Shown in pieces: positions 20,517 through 29,071 of a stretch of 64,000 nt of DNA. The notes beneath the pieces were generated by a model. It ran no database searches and was not told the origin of the DNA. It worked only from the letters and a program-made list of their open reading frames with translations. The position numbers and the translations under genes are program-made. Position 1 is the stretch's first letter. Each line of letters opens with the position of its first letter. The DNA is taken from contig NZ_JAELVQ010000008.1 of assembly GCF_016428595.1 (NCBI RefSeq), forward strand, positions 62,001 through 126,000, read 5' to 3'. Origin of the DNA: Snuella sedimenti (GTDB lineage Bacteria > Bacteroidota > Bacteroidia > Flavobacteriales > Flavobacteriaceae).

Positions 20517-22238
20517 ATGAAAAACATATATTTATTAAAGCATATTAAAAATATAGCATTCTTATTGTTTGGAGCACTACTCCTTGTTATAAGTGGGTGT
20601 AATGAGGATGAGCAAGGGTTTACGGACGATAGATATTTAACTAATTTTGAATATTATATAGACCATACAAATCCTTTAACAGGAGTGGCATATACCGAAG
20701 AAGAGTTAGCAGCAAAAACTTACGACCCAAGGGAATATGAAGAATATGCCGAAGGACAACCCGTAGAGCTAACCTTAGTATCTAAGAAAATGCCATCGTC
20801 GGTTAAAATCCTTTTAGGAACCGATTTCTCGGAGATTTCTAGTTTAACAAGTTTTTCTCAAGATGGGGAATGGTATAAATCAGAAAATTTTTCTTCAAGT
20901 TTAGAGAATTTAGGACTACTAGAAATAGGAGACAAAACAACCCTTGCAGTTAGGATTGAATTCACCGATGGTTCTATAGGAGCGGTAGATTTTAGAATTA
21001 AACGCGTTAAGTTTTTCGACCCTAATGCTATTATAGATACATTCGTATACTTAAAAAAGAGCACAGGAGAAACCATACCACTTCGAATCGACGAAAATGT
21101 AACATCTAGAACACCTAATGCACAATATGGAAATATTGTAGAATTTGATGGTGCTTCAAATAAAGTGGAGGTTACCGATAATGCAGCTATTGCTTTTAGA
21201 CATGATAGTGATTATTCTATAGGTTTCTATGTGAATACCACTTCTACGGATAGTGATCCCGTAATGGTAGGCGATCAGGATTGGGGTAGTTCTTATAATC
21301 CCGGTCTAACCATTGCCCATCGTGGAGATAATTGGCGTGTAGCCAGAGCTGATGGCACTAATAGAGCCGATATTAATCATACTGGAGCGTATAATGATGG
21401 TGATTGGCACTTTTTGATGGTAACTTTTGACAGAGATGGTAGCATGACCATGTATCAAGATGGTGTTTCAGTAGCAAGCGCAGATATGTCAACTGTTGGT
21501 GGAGCTGATAGCGGTGCTAACTTGTTTATTGGACAAGACGGCACAGGTAACTACGGACAGTATTTTGAAGGAAAAATAGGCAATGTTTATATTTATGACT
21601 ACGCATTGACTGCCGATCAAGTAGCAGGTATTTCCACTCCATTAACTGGAGTTCAGTTAAAAACACAGGATGGTGTAATAAAGAATGTAAACGTTACCAA
21701 CTCTGGAGCAACAGAAACCTTTGAGGAGAACAGGTTTACCTATGAATTTGAAGGCGGAACAAATGTAACCATATTAGATCCTCTTGATTTTGTGGCTAGT
21801 GATGACTTTAGTTTTTCATTTTGGACAAAGTATACCGATATGTCTAGTGATCCTTGTTTTATGGGGAATAAAGATTGGGGAAGTGGAGGAAACCCCGGAT
21901 TTTGTGTATACTATGGTAGTGGTAAAGTTGGGTTAAATACAGCCGGGAGTGATTCTTCAACGCGATCTGACGCTTTATCAACAAATGCGGCTAACGATGA
22001 TGCATGGCATTTGGTTGCAGTTACCTTAGACAGAGATGGTGTAGCAACAATATATATTGATGGTAAATCTGAAGGAACTGTTAATATATCTACCGTAGAC
22101 GACCTTACAACTGGAATGCCTTGGCGTATTGGAAATGAAGGTACTGGTAGCTATACCGATTGGATTGGTAAGATAGCTGATGTTGTGATTTACGATTATG
22201 TTTTAGCAGAGGATGATATCAAAAAACTAATAAATTAA
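20517..22238 (+). CDS. Surface lipoprotein with two LamG-like domains (putative glycan-binding protein)
   Basis: A 573-residue lipoprotein (lipobox VISGC, Cys28, followed by NEDEQ, a likely surface-export signal). An N-terminal beta-sandwich region of about 170 residues precedes two concanavalin/LamG_3-type domains, each with a DWGS..NPG motif and a W-H...DRDG strand pair. Position after susCD is that of surface glycan-binding proteins that hand ligand to SusCD. I start it at the ATG at 20517 (MKNIYLLKH), not at the earlier in-frame ATG that would overlap susD. The LamG units resemble the one inserted in the phosphodiesterase encoded at 23162. A strong terminator follows. Confidence 0.82.
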   Translation: MKNIYLLKHIKNIAFLLFGALLLVISGCNEDEQGFTDDRYLTNFEYYIDHTNPLTGVAYTEEELAAKTYDPREYEEYAEGQPVELTLVSKKMPSSVKILLGTDFSEISSLTSFSQDGEWYKSENFSSSLENLGLLEIGDKTTLAVRIEFTDGSIGAVDFRIKRVKFFDPNAIIDTFVYLKKSTGETIPLRIDENVTSRTPNAQYGNIVEFDGASNKVEVTDNAAIAFRHDSDYSIGFYVNTTSTDSDPVMVGDQDWGSSYNPGLTIAHRGDNWRVARADGTNRADINHTGAYNDGDWHFLMVTFDRDGSMTMYQDGVSVASADMSTVGGADSGANLFIGQDGTGNYGQYFEGKIGNVYIYDYALTADQVAGISTPLTGVQLKTQDGVIKNVNVTNSGATETFEENRFTYEFEGGTNVTILDPLDFVASDDFSFSFWTKYTDMSSDPCFMGNKDWGSGGNPGFCVYYGSGKVGLNTAGSDSSTRSDALSTNAANDDAWHLVAVTLDRDGVATIYIDGKSEGTVNISTVDDLTTGMPWRIGNEGTGSYTDWIGKIADVVIYDYVLAEDDIKKLIN

Positions 22239-22264
22239 TAAATACGTTGAGTTTGAGTTAGTTT

Positions 22265-22306
22265 TAAGAGGAGTGTATTGAGTTATTATACTCCTCTTAT
22301 TTTTTT
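22265..22306 (+). terminator. Terminator after locus-1 susCD operon
   Basis: Arms TAAGAGGAGT (22265-22274) and ACTCCTCTTA (22290-22299) are followed by seven T. It ends the susC-susD-LamG transcript; the MORN and phosphodiesterase genes lie beyond it. Confidence 0.88.
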
Positions 22307-22454
22307 GGTGTCACAAATTTTGTGTTATGAAATACCCATTAACAAAAAGTTGCAAACCCAACCGAAATCGAAGATTCACGAACACCTTTGAAAAACGATT
22401 ATTAACGATGTGAATAATTACATCTGCCCCATGAAAATCAATAAATATAAACAG

Positions 22455-23117
22455 ATGAAACATGCTTTTTTTATAATATCATTTTTTTTATTTGGGTCAT
22501 CTCTTGTTTTTTCCCAATCTGGTTGTAAAATTAAATTAGAAGCAATAAGCTCTGACTATACTGGCGATTGTAAAAATGGCTACGCCCACGGTATAGGAGT
22601 GGCCAAAGGGAAAGAAGACAGCTATTCTGGAGCCTTTAAAAAAGGCTTTCCCCATGGTCTGGGCAATTACAATTGGGGAAATGGAAATACCTATAAAGGC
22701 CAGTTTAATAAAGGTAAAATGGACGGACAAGGTGCATTGACCATTAAAAAAACTGATGGCTCCGAAGAGCTAAAAAAAGGTTATTTTAAAAATAACGAAT
22801 ACATCGGCTTATATAAATATCCCTATCTAGTAAGGTCTAAAAGGGAAATAAGAAGCGTTGTTCTCCAAGAAGATCCAAGCAAACTACATGGCGATTTATA
22901 TCGCATTACTATTAAAGTTAAAAGTGGCGGTATAAATGTAACACCTCACATTATGGTAACCGATGAAAATGGTACCAATTACAGTAATGGCGTCATGCAA
23001 AATGTAATGTACCCTTGCAAAAAAATTGAAATATCCTTTAACCATGAAAGCTATTCCTGTCGGATCATGTTAGATGTCTATAAAAAAGGAAATTGGATTG
23101 TAGAGATTACAATTTAA
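22455..23117 (+). CDS. Secreted MORN-repeat protein
   Basis: About 220 residues from the ATG at 22455 (MKHAFFIISFFLFG), which gives a clean signal peptide ending FSQS; two earlier in-frame ATGs (22410, 22431) would add a polar extension. Residues from about 35 to 110 contain several MORN repeats (YTGDCKNGYAHGIGVAKG, YSGAFKKGFPHGLGNYNWG, YKGQFNKGKMDGQGALT), and the remaining part is a beta-rich domain I do not recognise. MORN repeats are protein- or lipid-binding modules; no enzymatic function is apparent. It sits between the locus-1 operon and the phosphodiesterase gene. Confidence 0.78.
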   Translation: MKHAFFIISFFLFGSSLVFSQSGCKIKLEAISSDYTGDCKNGYAHGIGVAKGKEDSYSGAFKKGFPHGLGNYNWGNGNTYKGQFNKGKMDGQGALTIKKTDGSEELKKGYFKNNEYIGLYKYPYLVRSKREIRSVVLQEDPSKLHGDLYRITIKVKSGGINVTPHIMVTDENGTNYSNGVMQNVMYPCKKIEISFNHESYSCRIMLDVYKKGNWIVEITI

Positions 23118-23161
23118 AGTAGTTTAGGTAAAAATATCAATTAAAAAATAAACAAATTGAG

Positions 23162-24814
23162 ATGAAGAAATGGATTAATTTAAAACTAGTGCTACTAGTA
23201 CTAACTGTTATAAACTGTAGCAAGGCTAGTAGTGACGATACAGGTGTTCCTGTAGATCCGCCCGAATCAAAAACACAAAAGAAAGTCTTGTTAATTGGCA
23301 TTGACGGTTGCAGACCAGATGCGCTAACAGAAGCAAGCACCCCCAACCTAGATGCCTTAATGGCTAATGGCACCTTTTCATTAGATGCCAGGAATACAAA
23401 GACCACCTCAAGTGGGCCTGGTTGGTCTGCTATGCTAACAGGAGTATGGGAAGGCAAACATGGCGTAACCGATAATTCCTTTAATGGTGCCAATTTTTCT
23501 AATTACCCACACTTCTTTAAATACATAGAAGAAAACAACACGGCCAACCGAACCGTATCCATTTCGCAATGGCACCCTATAAACAATAACATTGTACTTA
23601 ACCATGCAGATGTTACTATTAATACACAAGACTTAACTTCGGACGTAAAAAACAAAGCCATTGCCGAACTGGCATCAGACGACTTAACAGCTTTATTTGT
23701 TCATTTTGACGATGTAGATCACGCAGGTCACAGCACTGGATTCAGTCCTACAAACCCTAATTATTTAAATGCGATAGAAACCGTAGATAATGCCATAGGA
23801 AGTGTTATATCGGCTTTAAAAACACGTTCTAATTACAGTAAAGAAGATTGGCTCATACTTGTAAGTACCGATCATGGCGGGATAGGAACCAGCCACGGCG
23901 GAAACAGTGAAGAAGAACGTACCATATTTGTAATTGCAAGCGGCGATGCCATACCTCAAAAAGAAATTGTTAAAACGACAACACAATCAACAATCCCCCC
24001 TGCCGAAAACTGTTTAGAAAGCACAACAGAACTTTGGTTTGATGGCAGCTCAAATATTACAATACCAAATAACACCGCACATAGTTTTGGAAATTCTCAA
24101 GATTTTTCAATTGAATGTCGCTTTAGATCGAATGCCCCTAATGATGTAAGCATTCTTGCAAAAAAAGATTGGGATAGCGGCTTATTCCCTGGTTATGTAT
24201 TTTCATTTAAACCAAGCTCCAGAAAGTTTAAAGTAAATATAGGCGATGGCACTAATAGAGTAGATGTTGAAACTGAAGAGATAACAGACAACAAATGGCA
24301 CACAATAAGTGCTACATTCGACCGCGACGGTATGCTTCATGTATATGTGGATGGCGCTTTAAAAAACAGTGCTTCTATCTCTAATATTAACAATATAGAC
24401 AACACACTACCATTTACCATAGGTACCGATGGAAACGGAGCCTACGGATATACTGGTTATATTTCCGAAGTTAGGATTTTCAATACACTTTTAAGTGCTG
24501 ATGACATTGATAATTGGAAATGTAAAGTTTTAGATAACACCCATGCCAAATACGCTAATTTACAAGGGCATTGGAAGTTAACAGAAGGTACAGGTACCTT
24601 AATTAGTGATGTTAGTCCCAACTTAGCTCATGGTACATTAACCGGAGGTATTTGGAAAGACGCAACTGTAAGCGAAATTATAGATACTTACAATTATGAT
24701 AATACTCCCAGAACGGTCGATGTTGCCGTAACAGCTTTAAGTCACTTGTGTATTCCTATTATACTCGAATGGGGTTTAGAAGGAAGCACGATTATCGATT
24801 CAAATTGTGACTAA
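23162..24814 (+). CDS. Type I phosphodiesterase/alkaline-phosphatase-superfamily lipoprotein with inserted LamG domain
   Basis: A 550-residue lipoprotein (lipobox VINC, Cys19). The N-terminal half has the metal-site pattern of nucleotide pyrophosphatase/phosphodiesterases: IDGCRPD near residue 48, a nucleophile segment SSGPGWSAMLTG at about 83-94, FDDVDHAGH, STDHGG and GTSHGG. After about residue 265 a LamG domain (about 288-460) interrupts the fold; the expected closing element PRTVDVAVTALSHLCIP appears only at about 515-531. The catalytic set looks intact, so phosphoester or phosphodiester cleavage at the envelope is likely. A related sulfate-ester activity cannot be excluded. It is the only enzyme of the locus-1 cluster. 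Confidence 0.82.
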   Translation: MKKWINLKLVLLVLTVINCSKASSDDTGVPVDPPESKTQKKVLLIGIDGCRPDALTEASTPNLDALMANGTFSLDARNTKTTSSGPGWSAMLTGVWEGKHGVTDNSFNGANFSNYPHFFKYIEENNTANRTVSISQWHPINNNIVLNHADVTINTQDLTSDVKNKAIAELASDDLTALFVHFDDVDHAGHSTGFSPTNPNYLNAIETVDNAIGSVISALKTRSNYSKEDWLILVSTDHGGIGTSHGGNSEEERTIFVIASGDAIPQKEIVKTTTQSTIPPAENCLESTTELWFDGSSNITIPNNTAHSFGNSQDFSIECRFRSNAPNDVSILAKKDWDSGLFPGYVFSFKPSSRKFKVNIGDGTNRVDVETEEITDNKWHTISATFDRDGMLHVYVDGALKNSASISNINNIDNTLPFTIGTDGNGAYGYTGYISEVRIFNTLLSADDIDNWKCKVLDNTHAKYANLQGHWKLTEGTGTLISDVSPNLAHGTLTGGIWKDATVSEIIDTYNYDNTPRTVDVAVTALSHLCIPIILEWGLEGSTIIDSNCD

Positions 24815-24864
24815 TAAATGTAATGTTTATTCAATTTTCTGATTTAAGGTCGAGCCCAAGTAAT

Positions 24865-25599
24865 TTATAATTGAGATACCCTGAAATTCTCTATTTTCAT
24901 ATGATTGTTAACCGTTCTGAATCCAAAATACCCCTTTAAATAGGGGTTTGGGTCATTTATTTCAAAAATAATTGTACCATCCCTTTTGTAGATTGTATGG
25001 TAACCATCAATTAAAATTTCGATATGCATTTTTTTATTGGCCGTGATCATATATTTTTTATCGGACAAATCATGTTCGGACAATAAGGGTCGATTTACAT
25101 TCCCATTATACCTTCTAAACCTTGTTTTGCTGTTATTATGTCCACCATATCCAACATAGTATAACTTCAAATGATGATAATTAGGAAAATGACCTGCACG
25201 CTGTTTTGATTCTTTAAAAAAATTGTCCGGATGCTTAGGGTCGTTAGCCATCCAAAAGCAATTCAAATCTGACACCCTATCACATGGGCCTCCATTGTCA
25301 ATAACGGTAACATCATAAGTAATTTTAATACTGGTTTCTAATTTGTTTTTAAACCATACAGTACATCCCTTGGCATCGATAATTTCCATAAAATCACCAT
25401 TGAAGATTACTTTCCCTCCGGGTTGTTGCTCTATAATCCAATTATCTTCCTGTAAAACATTTTCATACGTTATGCGCTCTTGTGCATAGCCATAATTTAA
25501 TACTAAAGAAAATGTGATAAAGAAAGTTAGTACTAAACAAAACTTTATTTTAAGAAGCATTTTTCTGAAATTTAATTTAATCTTTATCTCTCCTTTCAT
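24865..25599 (-). CDS. Secreted DUF6250-like concanavalin-fold protein
   Basis: A 244-residue protein with an N-terminal signal peptide (ending about NYGYAQE). The body contains DRVSDLNCFWMAND, LKLYYVGYGG, KTRFRRYNG and GYFGFRTVNNHMKIENFRV, which I recognise as the DUF6250 pattern, a concanavalin-like beta-sandwich found in polysaccharide utilisation loci. No catalytic activity is established; glycan binding or cleavage is possible. The start may be M1 or M14 (MLLKIKF). It is 21 bp downstream of the sulfatase gene and is the last gene of the minus-strand degradative run. Confidence 0.7.
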   Translation of the reverse strand: MKGEIKIKLNFRKMLLKIKFCLVLTFFITFSLVLNYGYAQERITYENVLQEDNWIIEQQPGGKVIFNGDFMEIIDAKGCTVWFKNKLETSIKITYDVTVIDNGGPCDRVSDLNCFWMANDPKHPDNFFKESKQRAGHFPNYHHLKLYYVGYGGHNNSKTRFRRYNGNVNRPLLSEHDLSDKKYMITANKKMHIEILIDGYHTIYKRDGTIIFEINDPNPYLKGYFGFRTVNNHMKIENFRVSQL

Positions 25600-25620
25600 G
25601 ATTTAACAAAAAACTTATTG

Positions 25621-27198
25621 TTATTCAACTTTAGGTTTAAACATAGTAAAACTTAAACCTTTTCTAGCCTCCATTAATGCCGCCCGCAATGCTTCTGTTT
25701 TTTCGGGGTAATCTTTTGCGATATTATTTTGCTCTTCAGGATCCTCCTCCAAATTGTACAACTGCGGAGCAACTTCAAAGCCAGTTTCAATAATTGGTCC
25801 CCAGGGAACCAGCTTAGGCCCCTCCAAGGGTTCAATATATTTCCAATGTCCTTTTATGTAAGACAATGGCCCTGCAAAACTTTCTTGAATCAAGGTTTCT
25901 CTACCTTTCTTATCATCTCCCCTTAAAGTAGCCAACTGATCTTGACTATCTATATTCTTATACCCCGAAATATCTACACCTGCAAGTTTGCCCAGCGATT
26001 TAAAAAAATCGATTTGACTAAACATGGCTTTGGAAACCATTCCTTTTGCTTTTCCATCTGGCCATTTAACGATCAACGGTATTTTGGAACCACCTTCAAG
26101 AGCACTGTATTTACCACCTCGTAAATTTCCAGCTGGTTTATGCCCTCCAAGAAGTTCACGCGCTTGGTCATGATAACCATCATCCACTACTGGACCATTA
26201 TCACTCGAAAAAATGATAACAGTTTTTCCCAATAGGTTTTGTGATTTTAATTGGGAAACAATTTGCTTTACGGTCCAATCTAATTGTAAAATAACATCGC
26301 CTCTTGGCCCCATGCCACTTTTCCCTTGGAACATAGCATTTGCTACTCGCGGTACATGTATGTCATGTGTTGAAAGGAAAAGAAAGAAAGGCGCCTCTTT
26401 GTTGGTATTTATAAAATCAACCGATTTTTTCACTAATTCCTGGGCTATGGTCTCATCGTCCCAAAGTGCCGCTTTTCCACCTTCCATAAACCCTATACGA
26501 CTAATGCCATTTACAATAGTATTAGCATGGCCTTGTGACGGTTTTACTTTTAATAATTCAGGGTTTTCAGAACCTGTTGGCCAGTTTCCTATCTTTTCTT
26601 TGTAGTTTACTTGAATAGGGTCGGAAGGGTCCAGATTTACAATATTGTGGTTTTCTACATAAACACAGGGCACCCTATCACCCGTTGCTGGAATGAGGAA
26701 CGAATAATCAAAACCTATCTCTAGTGGTCCTGGTTTAATATCACCATTCCAATCGGGACCTTCCTTACCTCCTAGGCCCAAATGCCATTTCCCTACAACG
26801 CCTGTTTTATAACCTACAGACTGCAATATGGAAGCTAACGTAGGTTTTGATGTATCAAATAAAAGCGGTTGATCACCAGACGCAATGCTGTTGCCTTTTT
26901 GTCTCCATGCATAAACACCCGTTAATAAAGAATATCGTGATGGCGTACAAGTTGCCGCCGTGGCATAGGCATTGCTAAAGGTAATACCTTCTTTAGCAAG
27001 CGCATCGATTGCCGGGGTTTGAATGGCTGTTGCACCATAGGCACTTACATCTCCATAACCAAGATCGTCGGCATAAATCATGACAATATTAGGCTTCTTT
27101 AGTGCTTTTGAAAGTTTCTCTTTTTCGGAGGATGTATTTTTACATCCTATAACCGTTAATATTAAAAAAGGGAGTACTATTGAGTAACTTCTAATCAT
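25621..27198 (-). CDS. Sulfatase (family S1), lipoprotein
   Basis: A 525-residue type I sulfatase. The lipobox is VIGC (Cys19) without following acidic residues, so periplasmic anchoring is more likely than surface display. The metal-site start is PNIVMIYADDLGYGD, and the formylglycine motif is C84-T-P-S-R in ATCTPSRYSLLTG, so C84 must be oxidised by a maturase not present in this window. KWHLG and FSSDNGP provide other active-site parts. The subfamily, and hence the cleaved position on GalNAc or uronate, cannot be fixed by eye. It lies 53 bp after the GH20 gene and before the DUF6250-like gene, in the proposed glycosaminoglycan operon. Confidence 0.92.
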   Translation of the reverse strand: MIRSYSIVLPFLILTVIGCKNTSSEKEKLSKALKKPNIVMIYADDLGYGDVSAYGATAIQTPAIDALAKEGITFSNAYATAATCTPSRYSLLTGVYAWRQKGNSIASGDQPLLFDTSKPTLASILQSVGYKTGVVGKWHLGLGGKEGPDWNGDIKPGPLEIGFDYSFLIPATGDRVPCVYVENHNIVNLDPSDPIQVNYKEKIGNWPTGSENPELLKVKPSQGHANTIVNGISRIGFMEGGKAALWDDETIAQELVKKSVDFINTNKEAPFFLFLSTHDIHVPRVANAMFQGKSGMGPRGDVILQLDWTVKQIVSQLKSQNLLGKTVIIFSSDNGPVVDDGYHDQARELLGGHKPAGNLRGGKYSALEGGSKIPLIVKWPDGKAKGMVSKAMFSQIDFFKSLGKLAGVDISGYKNIDSQDQLATLRGDDKKGRETLIQESFAGPLSYIKGHWKYIEPLEGPKLVPWGPIIETGFEVAPQLYNLEEDPEEQNNIAKDYPEKTEALRAALMEARKGLSFTMFKPKVE

Positions 27199-27251
27199 TT
27201 TTATCGTTTTTAATATATTATTTTATGTGATAATTGCAGCTATATAAAAGA

Positions 27252-28835
27252 TTAATCCCATTTATAACCCTCAGGTACTTCTTCTAATAGTGCTGGTCCA
27301 TAATCTATACCCAATGCTGTTAACAACGGATATTTTTGTTTGACTTTACCATAAAATGTTTCAAAATCCAACCTTGCTCCTTTATGCCACATTTGCTCTG
27401 CCAATGAAAATAATCGAGGAAACACACGTTGATCTATCATATGTTCCAAGACATACCAATCTGTCCAAATGCAAGCGCCCATACCTAATACCAATTCATC
27501 TGGGTTTTCTAAATCGCTAGTGTTATCTTCATAGGTCTTTTTTATATCGAATGTTCTATTCTCTTTATATCTAGACCAAGGCACCAAGGGAAAATTAAGG
27601 TAGGTATACTGATTGGTGTTACAAATTACGGGATGCCCTCTTTTAATAGCATTCTTTAAAGCTAAGTCTCCATGCCCTCTGGAATTCCACCATTGAATAA
27701 CTACATTATCAGGTAGTATAGTGCCTTCATTATAAACCACATCACCCCAAAAAATAACTTTTTTCCCTTTTGTTTTCATATAATTAGCCAAACGGGATGA
27801 AAAATAAAGCTGAAGATCGTGTGAATCGTTTAAATGTTCTTCTTCTATCTTTTTTAAACAGTTTGGACATTTGTCCCAATTTGCTTTTGGGGCTTCGTCA
27901 CCACCTAGGTGGATGTATTTAGAGGGGAATAATTCGCTAACCTCATCGAGTATATCTTCAATAAAGGCATAAGTGCTTTCTTTTCCTCCACAGAATAAAT
28001 TTGGAGAAAAGCCCATAACGGTTTCCGGAGCTTTGCCAAAGCATGTCATTTCTGGATAGGCTATCAAAGCCGCTTCAGAATGGCCAGGCACATCTATTTC
28101 GGGAACGACCATGATATGTAGTTTTTTGGCATAGGCAACAATATCGCGTATCTCGTCTTGGGTATAATAACCTTGTTGCTCTTTGCCTGTTGCCACTTTC
28201 GATCCTACTTCAGCAAGTTTTGGGTATTTTTTGATTTCAATACGCCATCCTTGACCCTCTGTAAGATGCCAATGGAACACGTTTATCTTCATCATGGCCA
28301 TATAATCTAAATAACGCTTGATGAACTGCGGTGTTTGGTATTGCCTGCCCGAATCGATCATAAAGCTTCTCCAACTGTATTTTGGCTGGTCGATAATTTC
28401 AGTTCCATCAATTGTAAAGTCTTTTAAGTTAAAGGCTTTTCCGGTCTGCACTTCCACTGGCAATAATTGGAAGAAGCTTTGTATCCCGTAAAAGATTCCA
28501 GCATCAGTACTAGAAGATATGCTTATACCAGCTTTATCCACTTGTAGCCCATAGCCTTCTTCCCCAAAACGCTCTATGTCTCCTTTACACTTCAATACGA
28601 TGTCTCCTATATTTGATTGCTCTTTTTCTATGTGAACATATTTACCTAACTTTTCCTCCAACCATAAGGCAGATTGTAAACAATTGCCATCATATGCCAA
28701 CTTCAGGGAAGCTTTAAATTCAAATCTTGAACCCAAGGGCTTTATCCCCATTGGTGTTGGTAAAATAGTCTGGGCTAAAGATGTGTTTAGACAACATAAA
28801 GAAAGGGTGATGAGGTAAATTGCTTTTAATTTCAT
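27252..28835 (-). CDS. GH20 beta-N-acetylhexosaminidase
   Basis: A 527-residue secreted enzyme (signal peptide ending SLAQ, about residue 21). An N-terminal GH20b-like domain precedes the (beta/alpha)8 barrel, with INVFHWHLTEGQGWRIEIK at about 184-202 and the catalytic pair D313-E314 in YIHLGGDEAPK. GH20 enzymes remove terminal beta-linked GlcNAc or GalNAc by substrate-assisted catalysis. In this setting it probably acts after GH88 and sulfatase action on glycosaminoglycan-derived oligosaccharides, though other hexosaminides are possible. It belongs to the minus-strand run with PL8 and sulfatases, with a sulfatase relic just upstream. Confidence 0.93.
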   Translation of the reverse strand: MKLKAIYLITLSLCCLNTSLAQTILPTPMGIKPLGSRFEFKASLKLAYDGNCLQSALWLEEKLGKYVHIEKEQSNIGDIVLKCKGDIERFGEEGYGLQVDKAGISISSSTDAGIFYGIQSFFQLLPVEVQTGKAFNLKDFTIDGTEIIDQPKYSWRSFMIDSGRQYQTPQFIKRYLDYMAMMKINVFHWHLTEGQGWRIEIKKYPKLAEVGSKVATGKEQQGYYTQDEIRDIVAYAKKLHIMVVPEIDVPGHSEAALIAYPEMTCFGKAPETVMGFSPNLFCGGKESTYAFIEDILDEVSELFPSKYIHLGGDEAPKANWDKCPNCLKKIEEEHLNDSHDLQLYFSSRLANYMKTKGKKVIFWGDVVYNEGTILPDNVVIQWWNSRGHGDLALKNAIKRGHPVICNTNQYTYLNFPLVPWSRYKENRTFDIKKTYEDNTSDLENPDELVLGMGACIWTDWYVLEHMIDQRVFPRLFSLAEQMWHKGARLDFETFYGKVKQKYPLLTALGIDYGPALLEEVPEGYKWD

Positions 28836-28891
28836 AAAATATTCGTGATTTTATTATAAACTTGAGTTTCTATTATTACGCTTAAAATCTA

Positions 28892-29069
28892 TTATTTAAA
28901 ATTATGCTCAGAGTCATTTTTACCATCAATGAGTGGTTTAATACTTTTTCCTAATAAACCATTAAGAACAGGAAATCTCGCAAAGTCCAAAATTGTAGAT
29001 TTCACTTTGCTTACATGAAATTAAACCAATAGCAAAAAGAAAAAATGAAATTATTTGACTCTGCCCCAT
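28892..29069 (-). pseudogene. Relic of a sulfatase gene (internal deletion, two frames)
   Basis: Three bases after the PL8 stop codon an ATG (29069) opens a 35-codon frame encoding a lipoprotein signal peptide, MGQSQIISFFLFAIGLISCK, that stops at 28962. From about 29005 a second frame carries STILDFARFPVLNGLLGKS and then IKPLIDGKND, ending at a stop at 28892. This second piece matches the late segment of S1 sulfatases, in which a TILDxAGxP...LxGKSxxPLL pattern occurs. The simplest reading is a lipoprotein sulfatase gene that lost its middle (including the formylglycine motif) in one deletion that also shifted the frame. The lipopeptide might still be translated. Confidence 0.65.
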
Positions 29070-29071
29070 AA

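Noticed and set aside
22312..22324. Palindrome CACAAATTTTGTG after the locus-1 terminator
   Set aside because: Short AT-rich palindromes are expected by chance in such DNA, and no promoter elements stand next to it.
26213..26605. 130-codon open frame antisense to the first sulfatase
   Set aside because: It lies wholly within a well-supported sulfatase gene and has no independent signals.
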